Shown here: piece by piece, positions 1 to 12,200 of the stretch
How positions within the stretch are numbered: the stretch's first letter is position 1
Layout of the letters: each line of letters begins with the position of its first letter
Assembly: GCA_016928155.1 (NCBI GenBank)
Contig: JAFGLG010000009.1
Coordinates: 123,688 to 187,687, forward strand
Length of the DNA stretch: 64,000 nt
Origin: Candidatus Woesearchaeota archaeon
GTDB lineage: Archaea; Nanobdellota; Nanobdellia; Woesearchaeales; JAFGLG01
Direction: 5' to 3'
Made by a program: the position numbers and the translations under genes
Notes under the pieces: model-generated
Told to the model about the DNA's origin: nothing
The model's input: only the letters and a program-made list of their open reading frames with translations
Database searches by the model: none

Positions 1-1
1 C

Positions 2-235
2 AGAGAAACCTTAGAATTAAGCGGATTGTCAGAAGAAATTTTAGTGACACAAAAAGATGATGAATACATAATTAATTTCTTTACAAAAGAAAGGTCAAAG
101 ATAGCAGAAAAAACAGGGAACAAATATCTCATACAACTTAATGAACAGATAGATTACCAAGACGGCGGATTCATAACATTGTCAGAGAGAGAGATTAAGC
201 AAGGCGAGGTAAGAAATGCAACAATATATTATTAA
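2..235 (+). CDS. C-terminal fragment of an ABBA-type (LynF/TruF/PatF-like) prenyltransferase paralogue, cut by the window edge
   Basis: The reading frame is open from the left edge to a TAA at 233-235, so this is the 3' end of a longer gene; the first possible start inside the window is a TTG at 26. The last 70 residues align by eye with the C-terminus of the broken gene at 2457-3253: both have an acidic strand followed by 'I(A/L)xKxGN', then an amphipathic stretch ending in R-x-x-x-YY (RNATIYY here, NREYAVYY there). LynF/TruF/PatF peptide prenyltransferases, as I remember them, also end in a Tyr-rich strand. The gene converges on the FAD/toroid gene and their stop codons overlap. The family assignment is borrowed from the better preserved paralogue. 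Whether this copy is intact cannot be seen. Confidence 0.5.
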   Translation, partial: RETLELSGLSEEILVTQKDDEYIINFFTKERSKIAEKTGNKYLIQLNEQIDYQDGGFITLSEREIKQGEVRNATIYY

Positions 236-2358
236 TATTTCATACCTTCTAATTTCTTCAGAGCAAGCTCGGCCCAAGCAGAAGTGATCCTGCCCTTGTC
301 CACACAATCATAAAAGCACTTATCATGCCCATCATCAAACCAATAATAAAGAACAGGCTCACCTTTCCAACCATCAGCCCCCTTCTTCGAAATAAGCCAC
401 CCCTTTGCCCTTTCCTGACTTGCCTCGCCCACACCTAAGCAATTCAATGCCAAGACCGCAGCGGAGGTATCAATAACTGAGCCATTCCAGCTGCCATCAT
501 CCTCCTGGGTATTAAGAATAAACTTTCCGGCCTTATCAACACTATCATGGAACCCCAAATCATGGAGCAACCTGACAGCATAAAAAGTGGTGATCATAAG
601 AGAAGGAAACCATTTGCCTCTCCAAAATCCCTTAGACTCCTGAGAGGATGCCACAAAAGCTGCACAAGCCTTAATCTCTGATGAAAAATTATCAGGGGAT
701 ATCTTGTTAAGAAGATAGCCAATATGCGCAGTTGCATCAATTGAAGGACCTTTCCAGTAAGGCGCCCTGCCTTTCTGTGTGGTAAGAAAAGCTCCGTGCT
801 CAACATTGTAAAATAATTCCTTAAGCCTCTGTAAGCTGTACTTCAAAAAAGCCTTATCTTCACCGAACTCATACAAGCCTTCAATAACCAAAGCACTATC
901 CTCGGCAGTGACACCAACTCCATGCTGGTACTCCCACAAACCATCTTTAGAGATATATATCAAATAATCTCTAAGAGAAGCATCATGATTGGCCTTAAGA
1001 ATGAGCCCATAAAAAGCTATGTCGCCTTCCTCCTTTGTGCAACGATAGACCGGCTTGTCTGCCATATCAAACACAGAAGCTCTCACCAGATAATCTGACC
1101 TAAACTTGGAGCATACATCTTCCCTCTCAAGATACCTCCTGACACCCCTGCCAGATATCTTACCAGCATTGAGGGCTGCCCTCATGCCATAAGGCATCAT
1201 GGAATCAACATCAATGTATTCCCCAGAAATGAAAATCCTTTCAGAAGGCCTCTTCACCTTACCTATATCCTCTTTCATCCTCAAAAAACTCTCATCAATC
1301 ACGGGGCCCACAAAAGGCCAATAATGCACATCAGAAAAAACCAGCACTTCTCTCCCTACAGGACCTATATTCAACTTGGAAAGGCAATCCGACGATGTCT
1401 CTGTCAGCTTATCCTCAGATAAACATCTCACACCCTCACATTTCTCACCAGCAAAATACACAAGAAACAAAGTATGGTCAGCTTTCCTCTGCTGCATCAC
1501 AGTACTTGAAGCAAGATCAGGGGTGACAATGTAAGAAAAATCCTTGAAATCCACGTCCTTAAAACAAAGAGCGACAACAATGCCTGAGCCATATCCCAAT
1601 GATGCAAGCAGTGAATCAGGAGGTTTATATCCCACCAGATCTGCTGCAATAGGGGCAGGAACTGTGATTATGACCGCCTTTGCGAAAATGGATCTCACTA
1701 AACCATCGTTATCAAAAATCACCTGGACATTGCCCCCAAATTCCTGGACCAAAAGGACATCAGCTGAAAAATGAATCCTATCCTTCAATACATCCATAAA
1801 ACCATCAATCACTATTGAATTCCCAGCCACACAGTAAGGTGATGAGAAATTGACAAAGGCATCACCCTGCCTGATAGGCAGATATTCTCTGATATCACCT
1901 GGGTGGATGACCTGAAAAAAGGAATTCAAAATCTTGTACAAATTATTAGGAAGATTGCCTGCAGATATCTTGCCAGACCTGAAATCATCAATTATTCTCA
2001 TATCCTCTGGATCTAAACCAATACCCCTTAAACAACCCAAGACAGAATCACTGAAAAAAACAGACCCTTTATGCAATATTCCAATATCCTTTGAGGATGG
2101 CAACACCTTACATTTCATATCAAAAGGCACCCACCTCTTATCAAAAGCAAAAACAGAACCCAAATCATAATAAATCCCATGCTGTGAGCGAGTCAATATC
2201 CTGCCACCTGGGACCAGGGCCTTCTCAAGAACAAGAATCTCTTTGTCCTTCAACTCAAAAGCGGCATTCAAACCAGAAAGACCTGCGCCGATAATAACCA
2301 CATCATAGACCCTGCCTGGATCAATCTGACTTGAACATAGAGCATTATTGATTTTCAT
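232..2358 (-). CDS. FAD-dependent amine-oxidase/phytoene-desaturase-like oxidoreductase fused to an alpha/alpha-toroid (terpenoid cyclase-like) domain
   Basis: Two domains in 708 residues. The first ~410 form an FAD oxidoreductase of the amine oxidase/carotenoid desaturase type: a Rossmann dinucleotide motif GAGLSGLNAAFEL near residue 24, an acidic ribose-binding residue in VLEK, an arginine-rich PGGR segment, and a late FAD-contact motif GEY..D...PYGMRAALNAG near 376-396. Residues ~420-708 look like an alpha/alpha toroid of the prenyltransferase/squalene-cyclase repeat class, with repeated [G/F]W...D.[TS]A..... helices and a QW-type QEDDGSW; I see no canonical DxDD acid motif. ATG 2358 is preferred to the upstream TTG at 2382: an AATAAATATT box (2381-2390) lies ~27 nt before it and GGGGG directly precedes it. 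It is flanked by two prenyltransferase-like genes, hinting at isoprenoid or prenylated-product chemistry; substrate unknown. Confidence 0.75.
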   Translation of the reverse strand: MKINNALCSSQIDPGRVYDVVIIGAGLSGLNAAFELKDKEILVLEKALVPGGRILTRSQHGIYYDLGSVFAFDKRWVPFDMKCKVLPSSKDIGILHKGSVFFSDSVLGCLRGIGLDPEDMRIIDDFRSGKISAGNLPNNLYKILNSFFQVIHPGDIREYLPIRQGDAFVNFSSPYCVAGNSIVIDGFMDVLKDRIHFSADVLLVQEFGGNVQVIFDNDGLVRSIFAKAVIITVPAPIAADLVGYKPPDSLLASLGYGSGIVVALCFKDVDFKDFSYIVTPDLASSTVMQQRKADHTLFLVYFAGEKCEGVRCLSEDKLTETSSDCLSKLNIGPVGREVLVFSDVHYWPFVGPVIDESFLRMKEDIGKVKRPSERIFISGEYIDVDSMMPYGMRAALNAGKISGRGVRRYLEREDVCSKFRSDYLVRASVFDMADKPVYRCTKEEGDIAFYGLILKANHDASLRDYLIYISKDGLWEYQHGVGVTAEDSALVIEGLYEFGEDKAFLKYSLQRLKELFYNVEHGAFLTTQKGRAPYWKGPSIDATAHIGYLLNKISPDNFSSEIKACAAFVASSQESKGFWRGKWFPSLMITTFYAVRLLHDLGFHDSVDKAGKFILNTQEDDGSWNGSVIDTSAAVLALNCLGVGEASQERAKGWLISKKGADGWKGEPVLYYWFDDGHDKCFYDCVDKGRITSAWAELALKKLEGMKY

Positions 2359-2427
2359 CCCCCAACCATAAGTATAAATCAATATTTATTAAGATTACTG
2401 GCTTATATCATTCCAAATCCAATAACC

Positions 2428-2435
2428 TATATAAA
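2428..2435 (+). promoter_or_regulatory. TATA box of the prenyltransferase-like pseudogene
   Basis: TATATAAA is centred 25-26 nt before the ATG at 2457, the spacing expected for a leaderless archaeal transcript. The promoter looks intact although the coding region is broken. Confidence 0.6.
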
Positions 2436-2456
2436 GGCCAGAAGAGTGACAATATC

Positions 2457-3253
2457 ATGGATGAGTGGCAAGAAAAAATTGAATTCCACAAGAAGATCTT
2501 CAAGATAGAGCCAAATAAAATACTGGAACAATTTGAAGACCTGATGAGATCATCAAAAGCTCTTAATTTAGAATGCTCATACAAGATTGGGGAAAAAATC
2601 CATGCAACAAGGCTCATTGCATTATGTCAAGATGTCAACAGACAAAACCCCCAAGTAATATTTGATACATATTTCAACTACATAAACAAATTATCGGAAT
2701 CCGGAGCAAAAATCAACCTTAGCCTTATAAAGGGCATATTTGGAAAAATATCGACCTAAACAAGATACATAAGGTTTTCTTAGGAATAGATTTAAAAGAA
2801 GAACTAAAAGAAAGCAGAGTGTAACTATATTTCAAGATATACAATTGGCCAGAAAAAATAAGCAAATTAATTGAAATATCACAATTCCGGGAAGTTTACA
2901 CACATAAAGAGCTATTATTTGGGATAGATTTCAAATTTGACGGCACAACAAAACTAAAAGTATATCCTGATCTAAGCAATGAAGTGATACTAAACATAGT
3001 CAGAAACAGGATAGGCCGAATACCAGAAGAGATAGAAAGCCTGATGAATCAGAAAATGCATATAACCCCAAGAGATGGAGATATGATACTGGCTTTTAAG
3101 ACAGACAATACCCTTGAATTAGCAAAAAAATTAGGGAATCAAAAACTCATGGAAATGCAAGAAAAAAACTGTTCAAAATATAAACAAGTGATAATCGGAT
3201 TCAAATTGAAAGAAATAAAAGAAAAAAACAGAGAATATGCTGTGTATTATTGA
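2457..3253 (+). pseudogene. Broken LynF/TruF/PatF-like ABBA prenyltransferase homologue
   Basis: Frame 3 reads 100 residues from ATG 2457 (FHKKIFKIEP..., LECSYKI, INLSLIKGIFGKI) to a TAA at 2757. The same protein continues in frame 2 from about 2750 (DLNKIHKVFLGIDLKEEL) to a TAA at 2822, then on to 3253 (LYFKIYNWPEKI, FGIDFKFDGTTKLKVYP, terminal NREYAVYY). The joined ~265-residue product follows the order of motifs I recall for cyanobactin prenyltransferases PatF/TruF/LynF: a 'Q.AF..EP' start, 'EaSCKI', 'GVKINYSLL..FLG', 'GIDLR..L..SSLK..IRIKDYPEKL', 'GFDFYF.GRSEIEIY'. One missing base near 2750-2753 and one AAA(Lys)-to-TAA change at 2822 would explain both lesions. Sequencing error could cause one of them. 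The family is recognised from memory, not by search. Confidence 0.6.
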
Positions 3254-3270
3254 TCAAACTTCATATCTAA

Positions 3271-6200
3271 TCACAAAAACTCCTTCATGACCTCATCAAC
3301 CTCATCCCTTGACCAACCCCTGCTGATCAGGACAGCCCTGATATGGTCGGGGTTGAAGCCTTTGGTGTAGAGATCAAGGACAGATGAGCGCGCAGCACCC
3401 ATATCCTTAGGATGACCGAAGAGACCATGCTTATCAAGCTCAGAATCGATGCTCTGATGCATGCCTTTCATTGCTTCATCAATCATCTCAGGCTTCCAGC
3501 CGCAGTTGATCAAAGCTGTCCTGAGCTGCTGCTCAGTAAAACCATTCTCCCATAAGGACTCATAGACCTGAGGCAGGCCTTCCTTCAATGCTCCGGATGA
3601 GGAAGGCTTTGAAAGCCGGGCAAATGCGATATCAGCATAAAGCCTGTCCATCACCTCTGAAAAAGCCTTGACAATGGTTTCTCTCGGATAACCCATCCTC
3701 AAAAGCACAGGTATTATCATCTTCTCAGTGTCACCCTTATGCCAGTTGGCCCTGAAAAACTTCTGCAGAGTGTGAGCAAGCTCCAGCTCATCATCAGTGG
3801 CCTTGAAACCATGCTCCTTGACCCCTCTTTCCAGATCCGATATCATCATGAAGACATAATCCACTTCCTGAGGGCTCCAGCCATGCATGACAACAGCCTT
3901 CCTTATCATGTCCTCCTTGAATCCAGAAGAGAGCTGCTGATATATGTAATTGAAGAGCAAAGTCACTTCCCTCCTGACACCTGCCAGAGTCACGGCAGCA
4001 CTGCCTGCTCCGGGCTTTGCAGCTGCCAGAGAAGCCGGCGCTTTATGGAAAATCTTCTCCCTCTCAAGATAGACCCCCACTCCTGCGCCAAGCAGAACAA
4101 TTATCAGTATCAATATTATTATCGGCCAGAACCAGCTGAATCCTGAAGGAGCCTCGACAACCTGGCAAGGCCTGCAAGGACCGCCACAATCAACACCAGA
4201 CTCTCCCTGATTCTGGATACCATCAGAGCATGAGACCTTCGGAGCACAAGCAGCACATGGGCCGCCACAATCAATGCCTGACTCACCCTGATTCCTGATC
4301 CCATCATAGCATGTAGCTGCAGGAGCAGGCAAATCAGAACATGGCTGGCATGGACCGCCACAATCAATGCCTGACTCACCCTGATTCCTGACCCCATCAT
4401 AGCAGGATGGGGCTACAGACGGAGCCTTCGGAGCACAAGCAGCACATGGGCCGCCACAATCAATGCCTGCTTCCAACTGGTTCTGGATACCATCAGAGCA
4501 TGTCGGCCTGACAAAAGCGCTTCCGCCGCCTTTCAGGACAAGAGGAGAACCCCCCTTCATTACCAATGGAGAACCACCAGTAGACTGCTGGCAATCCGGA
4601 TCATCTGAATCTATGTATCCATCAAAGTCATCATCAATCCCATTAGTGCATTTCTCAGTGACTGAATTGTCGAACACCAAAAGGAATGCAGACAATGAAT
4701 TTACATTGACAGCGAACTGGCCTGAAGAAACAAGAGTCGTGGGCGTCTTCCTTGAGGCATAATCCACAGTACCATTATAATCAAACTGCCAGATCTTATA
4801 CTTAGATGAATCCGGGTATGAATCATTATAGAAGCCTAGTGTGAATGGCTTCGTGAATATGGACTCATTCTCCACAGAGAACTCAGCTGCATCAACCGAG
4901 GAATATCTCAATCCAGGCCCAAGCAGCATGGAACTGTTGGCAAAAGAGGAAGCAGCCATATCATTCACAGTTATATTGGGAGTCATGGAAGATGCGACAT
5001 TCTTCATGTACAGGTATGACCGTCCATCAGCGCTCACAATCCTGAGATTGTAATTGCCGCTGGCAGGCACAAAGAACTCATTCTTACCTGAGACTGCAGT
5101 AAAAGGCGAGCTTGGAAGCTCTGCGTCTGTAGTCAGGTTAAGGACATGGACAGTGGCAGTCTGATCGGTGTTTATTATTATGCTTGAAGCGCCGCAATCC
5201 GAGACTGAAAATGATGCAGTATCAGTGACCCTGTTGCCCTGAGAATCATTGGCCCAGAAAACAACATTATAACTGCCGACAGGCAAAATAGGTATGCCTG
5301 ACACAAGGGTATCATAATAAGCATACTCATCAACAATAACACCCAGCGGAACAGGCCTTGGAGTGAAGAATGAACTGTCCAAGTAGGCTTTGAGAGTCCC
5401 TGAAGATGTTGATATGTTCGCATGCAAAGAGATATCGTACAGTGTCCTAAGACTTGCCACCAATGTGAGATTGTCACCGAGACAGATGCTGGAATGGACT
5501 GTGCTGAAATCATAAAGCGCGAGAGGCGAGGTGCTGTAGATGAATGAAAGATTCCTCGTGTCAGTGCTGAAATTGACATACCCGACTGTCTCATGGCCGA
5601 AGTCAGTCACATTGACCGGATAAGATCTCAGTCTCGTGGCATTTGTGTGCACTATCGGCAGTATGGCATGACCATCTGAATCAGTCACACCGACAGAGGA
5701 AGCAAGCGCAACATTCCTATCAGGCACAGGGCCTGAAGTGCTGTTAATCAGCCTGAACGGATAATACCTTGTTACAGTCGATGTGGCAGGCCAGCGCAGC
5801 AGGCTGTTAATCAACATGCCACCATAGAGCGTTATGTCAGAGTTCTCAGCAACAAACAATGACAATCTTGAGTCTGATGCATTGAAGACAGACACACCGG
5901 ACATGTTGAGCAGGTTGAAATAAGAATCCTGCGATGACATATATGAATCTGAGGTCAGGCGCACATTATTCAGAGTGGAAGAGGCCATCGAAGCCCTTGA
6001 ACCTGCAAAGCCGATGTAATTATTCGGAGCAGTCACATTGATGAAGAAAATATTAGCACCCGCCTGGGCCTGTATGAGTGCAGATTGTATGGCCTTATCC
6101 ACACAGATGACAGTCCTGTCTATGTTCCATACACCAGCAGGATTATTGCAGTTCAGATCGCCCTGCTCGAAAACCAGCGGTGTCGAGTTCAGGAAAGTGA

Positions 6201-9200
6201 ACTGGCCCAGATAGATCGAGGATACATTCACCCTGAATGCATCTGCTATCGAATCATTTGTAGTGACAATGACAGGCCTGATATAACCATCTGAGTCAGT
6301 CACCCCTGTCTTCATGACAGACGATGAGTTATAGACCTTCATGGTGACCCCCGGCAGAGGATTCTGCCTGCCCGGTGTCATGAGCCTGATCGGATATGCC
6401 CTTTCCACAGATGAATTAGGCCTGAAACTGACTGAACCGAAAGCCAATGAACCCTTCAGGAAAACCCTTGCCCCATCCATGACACTGAAGCTGCCAAGCG
6501 TGCTCTGCTCATAGGATTCGACTGATGATGAAGAGTGCATATTGACATGGCTGAAAACTGAACCACCCATATAGACCACAGATGAGCCATATGACCTGAG
6601 AGCATCAAGCGAAGAGCCGACAACATAAGTCCTGGAATCCATGAATGAATGGAGATTCACATGTGACACATCAGACCCGCGGATATCCAGCCGGACATTG
6701 CTGCCAGGAGAGTATATATCCTGTATCGTGAAAGTGACATTGCTTCCGGATGATATATTATCAAAGAGCAGGTCCTTCCTCTTCTCGGAATACACAGTCA
6801 GGTCAGCAAGGGTGGAATTCACCACATAATTATTAGAGGCCTGCCTAGCAACCAGCTCAAGCTCCCTGAATGTCGTATTACTGAGATAAGCATGGAAATG
6901 ATCATTGGTGAGGTTCCTGTCAACGTCAGTGAAATCATTGAAATCCATCAACCCGAAATAATAATTGTTCCCGTTCTCCAGGATCAGCCTGTTGAAGCTG
7001 ACATTATCCAGCCTCAGTGTCCCTGAATCAGACACCCTGAAATTCACATTACCTATATCTGTATCGGACAGATTAGCAGACAGGCTTGATGAGGATGAGC
7101 CTATCTCATCAGTGACCACGGAATTATGGAAATCCTCAAGCACGATGTTGTTGTTGCCATTGGAGTCTATCGTAAGATTCCCTATTGTCGAGTTGACGGC
7201 GATGAGCGTGGCATTATCAGCCAAGAGGACATCTGTGAAATTAGACCTGATGAATCTGGCATAAGCGCTCCCGACAATCTCCACATCAACTGTTATGTCC
7301 TCATCGACACAGAGAGCCAGGGTGTCTATCACCCAAGGATCAGAAGACGGAGAGCATGGACCTATGCCGAACATGCCGGTGACCCACGGCGTGCCATTCA
7401 CAAAGAGGTCAGCAGGCAGTATCTTCACCCTATAGCTGAATGACGGCTCAACTGATGAAGTGTCCCAAACATAGGTGTACTGGCCGGATGACGGCTGACC
7501 TGTTATGGCTGTAATGTTAGTCCATGTAATATTATCTGCCGAATAGAACAGATAGAAACTAGCCGCATCTGCATCAGGATCAGTATAATTCCATCTTATC
7601 GTAACATTGTCCGAATAAATCCGGCCTACAACAGGAAGATCCACACCCGTGATATTCGGGGGCAAGTTATTCGCGTTGACCTGCATCACAATATTTGTCC
7701 TTGTGATGTTATCTGTGACAAGCACATAAGCAGTCCTCGGATAGGAATCAGGATAAGAGCAGGCAATGGCAATATCGGCATTGTCTGAACCGGTCGGGAT
7801 CAATGCAGTGTCCCACTCAGGCAGGCCATGGACATCACAGTCATACCTGTACCATATATCATCAGAATCAGCATCCCAGACAGTCAGGTTCAGCCAGACA
7901 TCCTCCCCTGGCAATGCAGGCCTGGCATTTGTGACACTGCTCTCAATGTAAGGCGGGGCGTTGCCCACAGGCATCAAAGTCGAATTCTCATATGTAAGAT
8001 CCTGATTTGAATAATTATCTGCGGGAGAGACAGCGCATTTCAGGGTATCATCCTTCCTGAAGATGAAACTGTTCCTGTTAGCTGCAGTCAGGGGAAAGTT
8101 GAAAATGGTGCGGTTTGTCTGGCCAGCCATCAACTGGTAGCTGCCGGCTGTCCTATTCAGCTTATACCACATGAATAAGGCGGCGGATTCATCCTCAAGA
8201 TCCCCGTCAGGATCAACATAATCATACTTGCACTCGAAAACTGACACTGAAGACATCTCAGAGACGACAGTGTCCTGGCCATAATTGGCAAATGAAGTGC
8301 GCCTGATATCCCCGGTAGAGACCTCATAATCATTGTCTAGGTCTGCATATAACGGCTCACCGTCATCAAACACACTGTCCTTGTCCTTATCAAAATACCT
8401 GTCAAGCTGATGGAAAGCCAAAAGCAGACCAGCTCCCGGGGTGCCTGAGACAATATTGTCTCCGCCGAACACAATTGACCCGGCACCATATTCCGGATCA
8501 GGATCATAAAGCCTGATATCCCCTGCTGAGACATCGCCTGACTCATCAAGGTCATTATATATCGGCTCATGATCTGAATAAGTCGCATTGATATACGGAT
8601 CTATGGAATTGACAAAACCGACAGTATAAGCAAATGACTTCAGAGACGAGCTTACATTTATTATGCAACTCAGAGGGAAAACCTCCTCCCCGGCATCATA
8701 CCTGAAGTTACCATTTGTATCAGAGACGATGCAGTCTCCAGGGGTGTACACGCCGGTCTTGCTGCTAGGATAATATTTCTGATCAGTCGACTCAAATTTG
8801 ACCAGAACTACACCGATATCTGAATCCGGAGGATCATAAACACCATTGGAATTTGAGTCAATCACAATCAGCTCCCCGCCTGTGTAGTTGCCGCTTGAAT
8901 CCCCATCGACATACCTCTCAACTGAGAAGCCGCGCAACGGGAATCCTATATCAGTCCTGAAATCAGAATCAGGGAAGAGCTCTTCCTGGCTCTCATAAGT
9001 GGCAGGTCCGATCCTGACATTGGCCGCGTCGGGCGCATGGTTTATCGAGATGTTCTTCGACATCACATCACAGACACCTGAAACACTGCACAGGCCGAAA
9101 TAGACTGTAACATCATCAAATTTGGCGAAATTCGAAGAAGTGCAGTCAGGCCTTGATGCGTTTGTCGTGCCTGAAGGCGATGGGGCATAGCAGAACATAT

Positions 9201-12200
9201 GATTCTGGCCGCAGCCATCATCAAGCGTGATATTGGGGCTATCACATACATACATCACGAACCTTGTAGCATAGTTCGCAGACCATTCAAGAGAGAAGTT
9301 CAGGACCTCGCCGGTATTGAACAGAGTATTGTTGTCATACATGCCAAATCCTGACAGAGTCCTAACCGATGTGTTTGTGATCCCAAAATGATTGGCCGGG
9401 ACCGGGACAGCATTCGGCACTGAATCCTCCCATGTGGTGTTGAACCCGTCATAAGCAGAGACATTGCAAGTCCAATTCCACCCCAATGTGAGCCATGATG
9501 AGGTCAGCTTCTGGGCAGCCGGGGGATACTTGGTGCCGTTCAGATACCATGTGAAGTTTATCTGGAGAGGATCGCTGTCTGCATCAACAGCTGTGTAATT
9601 GCAGATGTAATAATCTGTGTGATTATCCAGCCAGACATCCAATACAGGCAATGCATTCTGGATCACTTCAACTGATGAATTATAGAATATGGAAGACTTC
9701 AAACCATAAACATCCTTAGGCTTCACACCGCAGAAAACAGCATCATACCTGCTGAACTTCTGCGTCTGCTGATTGCTGAGTGTCGAGGCATTATAAGGCA
9801 GCTTATTGAAGACACCATTATTATCATATGATATGAACCACCCGAATTCTGTCTGATGATCATCCACATCCTGGAAAATGGTATCAGAGCTGTTATAATC
9901 ATAGCTGCAGTTCAAGGTGGTCCCGGCATCAAAGTAGTAAGGATCAACGACCGATGAATCCAGAGCAGTCATGTTGAATGGATTTGACTTAGGCTCATGA
10001 TTCACATAGAAAACATCATCATAATTGCCTGAGCATTCATTATCCTCATCACAGAGCATCATATAATATCCCTGGGACCCATTGTCAGATGATCTTGTGG
10101 TATAATTGAAACTTATTGGATATGCAGAAGCAAGGCTTCCCTGATAGATAGTGCGATCTATGCAGCCTGTCGGCTGGATAAATGGGGAATCACAGACAAT
10201 CAGCCTGACCTCAGAGCCATCATCCTGCCAAAAGACATCGAAAGGCAATACAGAACCCTCATTCCAGGGATTATAGAATGTTGAAGGCTCATAAACAAAT
10301 GTGATGCTGGGTGTTGTCGTCGCCGGAGGCACATCAGAGATGTTGAGAGTGCCAGATGATGCACTGTGGCCATAAACCCATTCATCATGGGGTGTCACAG
10401 AACAATACCACTGGTCGCCTATCTCTATATTGCCATTTGTCATGATGCTGTAATTCCTGGACAGATTCGTGTTGTCATAGCTGAAATACAAGCCGAATGC
10501 GGTGTCAGAAGCACGCTTCACGAACCAGTCAATCCTGAACTTCGAGATATTGCTGTCCGGATCTGCTCCAGTATAGCTGCAGTTAAGGTTATCAGACTCC
10601 AGATACAGCAAGTCCCCATTCATGTCTGTTATGCTGACAGATGTCGTGTTCGGCCTCTGATTATAAAAAACACTCCCCCCAACCCATGTGAGACCAGAAC
10701 ACTCATAGCTTTCATCACAGACAATAACAGTATAATTCTCTGAACCGGCTGAACCGAAAGGAACAGTGTAAGTCGCTGTAATCGGATCAGCAGAATCCAG
10801 GGCATGAGACTCATGGAAAGTTCTGGCCTTGCATCCAGAAGCGAAAGCGCCCTGACTGTCGCATATATACAAATAGACAGCATCGTTATCCTCATCTATC
10901 CAGTCCACTGTAAAGGTTATGTTCTCATATTCGCTGGTCATTGATGCATCTGACGACGTGTCTGTAACCTTATGAACCCTGGGCTTGCCATAATCATTGG
11001 CCACAAGATGAGCGGCAGATGAATTAACTGGGGTCCCGGAAGACCATGCATCTGAAGGAGTTGCTTCACATACCCAGTAATCACCATACAAGGTGTTGCC
11101 ATGCGACAGGTATTGGGTATTGGCAGTATTGTAGAGCACATAACCACCAGCACCCCTCTTCAGATACCATCTGTAGGTGATGCCCAATTTTGTTGAAGCA
11201 TTATCATCCTGGTCAGCCAGTGTGACGCTGCAGTTCAGGTTGTCAGATTCATTGGCTCCTGACGGCAAGATCTCAATTGACTGGACCTGCGGCTGATGAT
11301 TCACAGTGAAGTTGCCCATTGATTCTCCTGGCAGTGTCTCAAAATTAGAGCAGAGCCAGTTGCCACCAACCTTGCCACCTGTGTCATCACAGATCATGAT
11401 CCAATAATGCATAGTACCATTGTCAGATGGCTGGACTGTATATTCAAGCTCGAGAGTCCTGTCAGATGTCCAAGCCTGATAGACATACTGTGAACCTGGG
11501 TACAGGCAACCGGTCTTGTCGATGGTCGAGTTAGAGCAGATATATACCTGGACCTGCTCATTCGGGTCAGCATCATCTTCCCACTCGATGCTGAAAGTGA
11601 CCTTGTCGCCCACATTAGTCCTGCCGACAGAATCATCAGAGTAAGAGACAATGTAAGGGGCTAATCCTCCCTGGCCATCATCTGTGGTGATAGTGACCCA
11701 TGGAGTTGAGTACTGGTCACCATAGACATGATCATCGAAAGGAGTGATGCGGCACTGCCACTGGTCGCCGGGTAGGGTGTTACCGTGCGCAACATAAACA
11801 TGACTCGGAGCCTGATACGGATATTCCTGGCCATTCCTTATTACATACCATAAGATGTCAGATGTGACATTGTTCGGCCATTCTGCATCAGTCACATTCT
11901 GCACTTCACAGAAGAGATTCGAGTAATCAGGATAAGTCGAAGGCCTTGAGATATAGGTTATGTTCAATGAAGGATGAGTGTAAGTCGATCCATCCTGCGC
12001 GATGTACAATGTCCTCTTGCTCCCCAGTATCATCCTCGGCAGATAAACATAATAGATGCCCCTATCTGTCGTCAAAGTCAGTATCTGGGGCTTGGTTGTG
12101 TTGGCTGTCACAGAGACAGAAAGGTTGCCATCATCATTCTTCTGGTTCAGGTCATAGAAGAACAATGTATCATCCATATAACCAAGACTGTCCGATGAGC

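Noticed and set aside
2757-2824. Programmed frameshift or stop recoding in the prenyltransferase-like gene
   Set aside because: There is no slippery heptamer at ~2750 and the second lesion is TAA, which is not a known recoding codon in archaea; two independent lesions favour decay or sequencing error.
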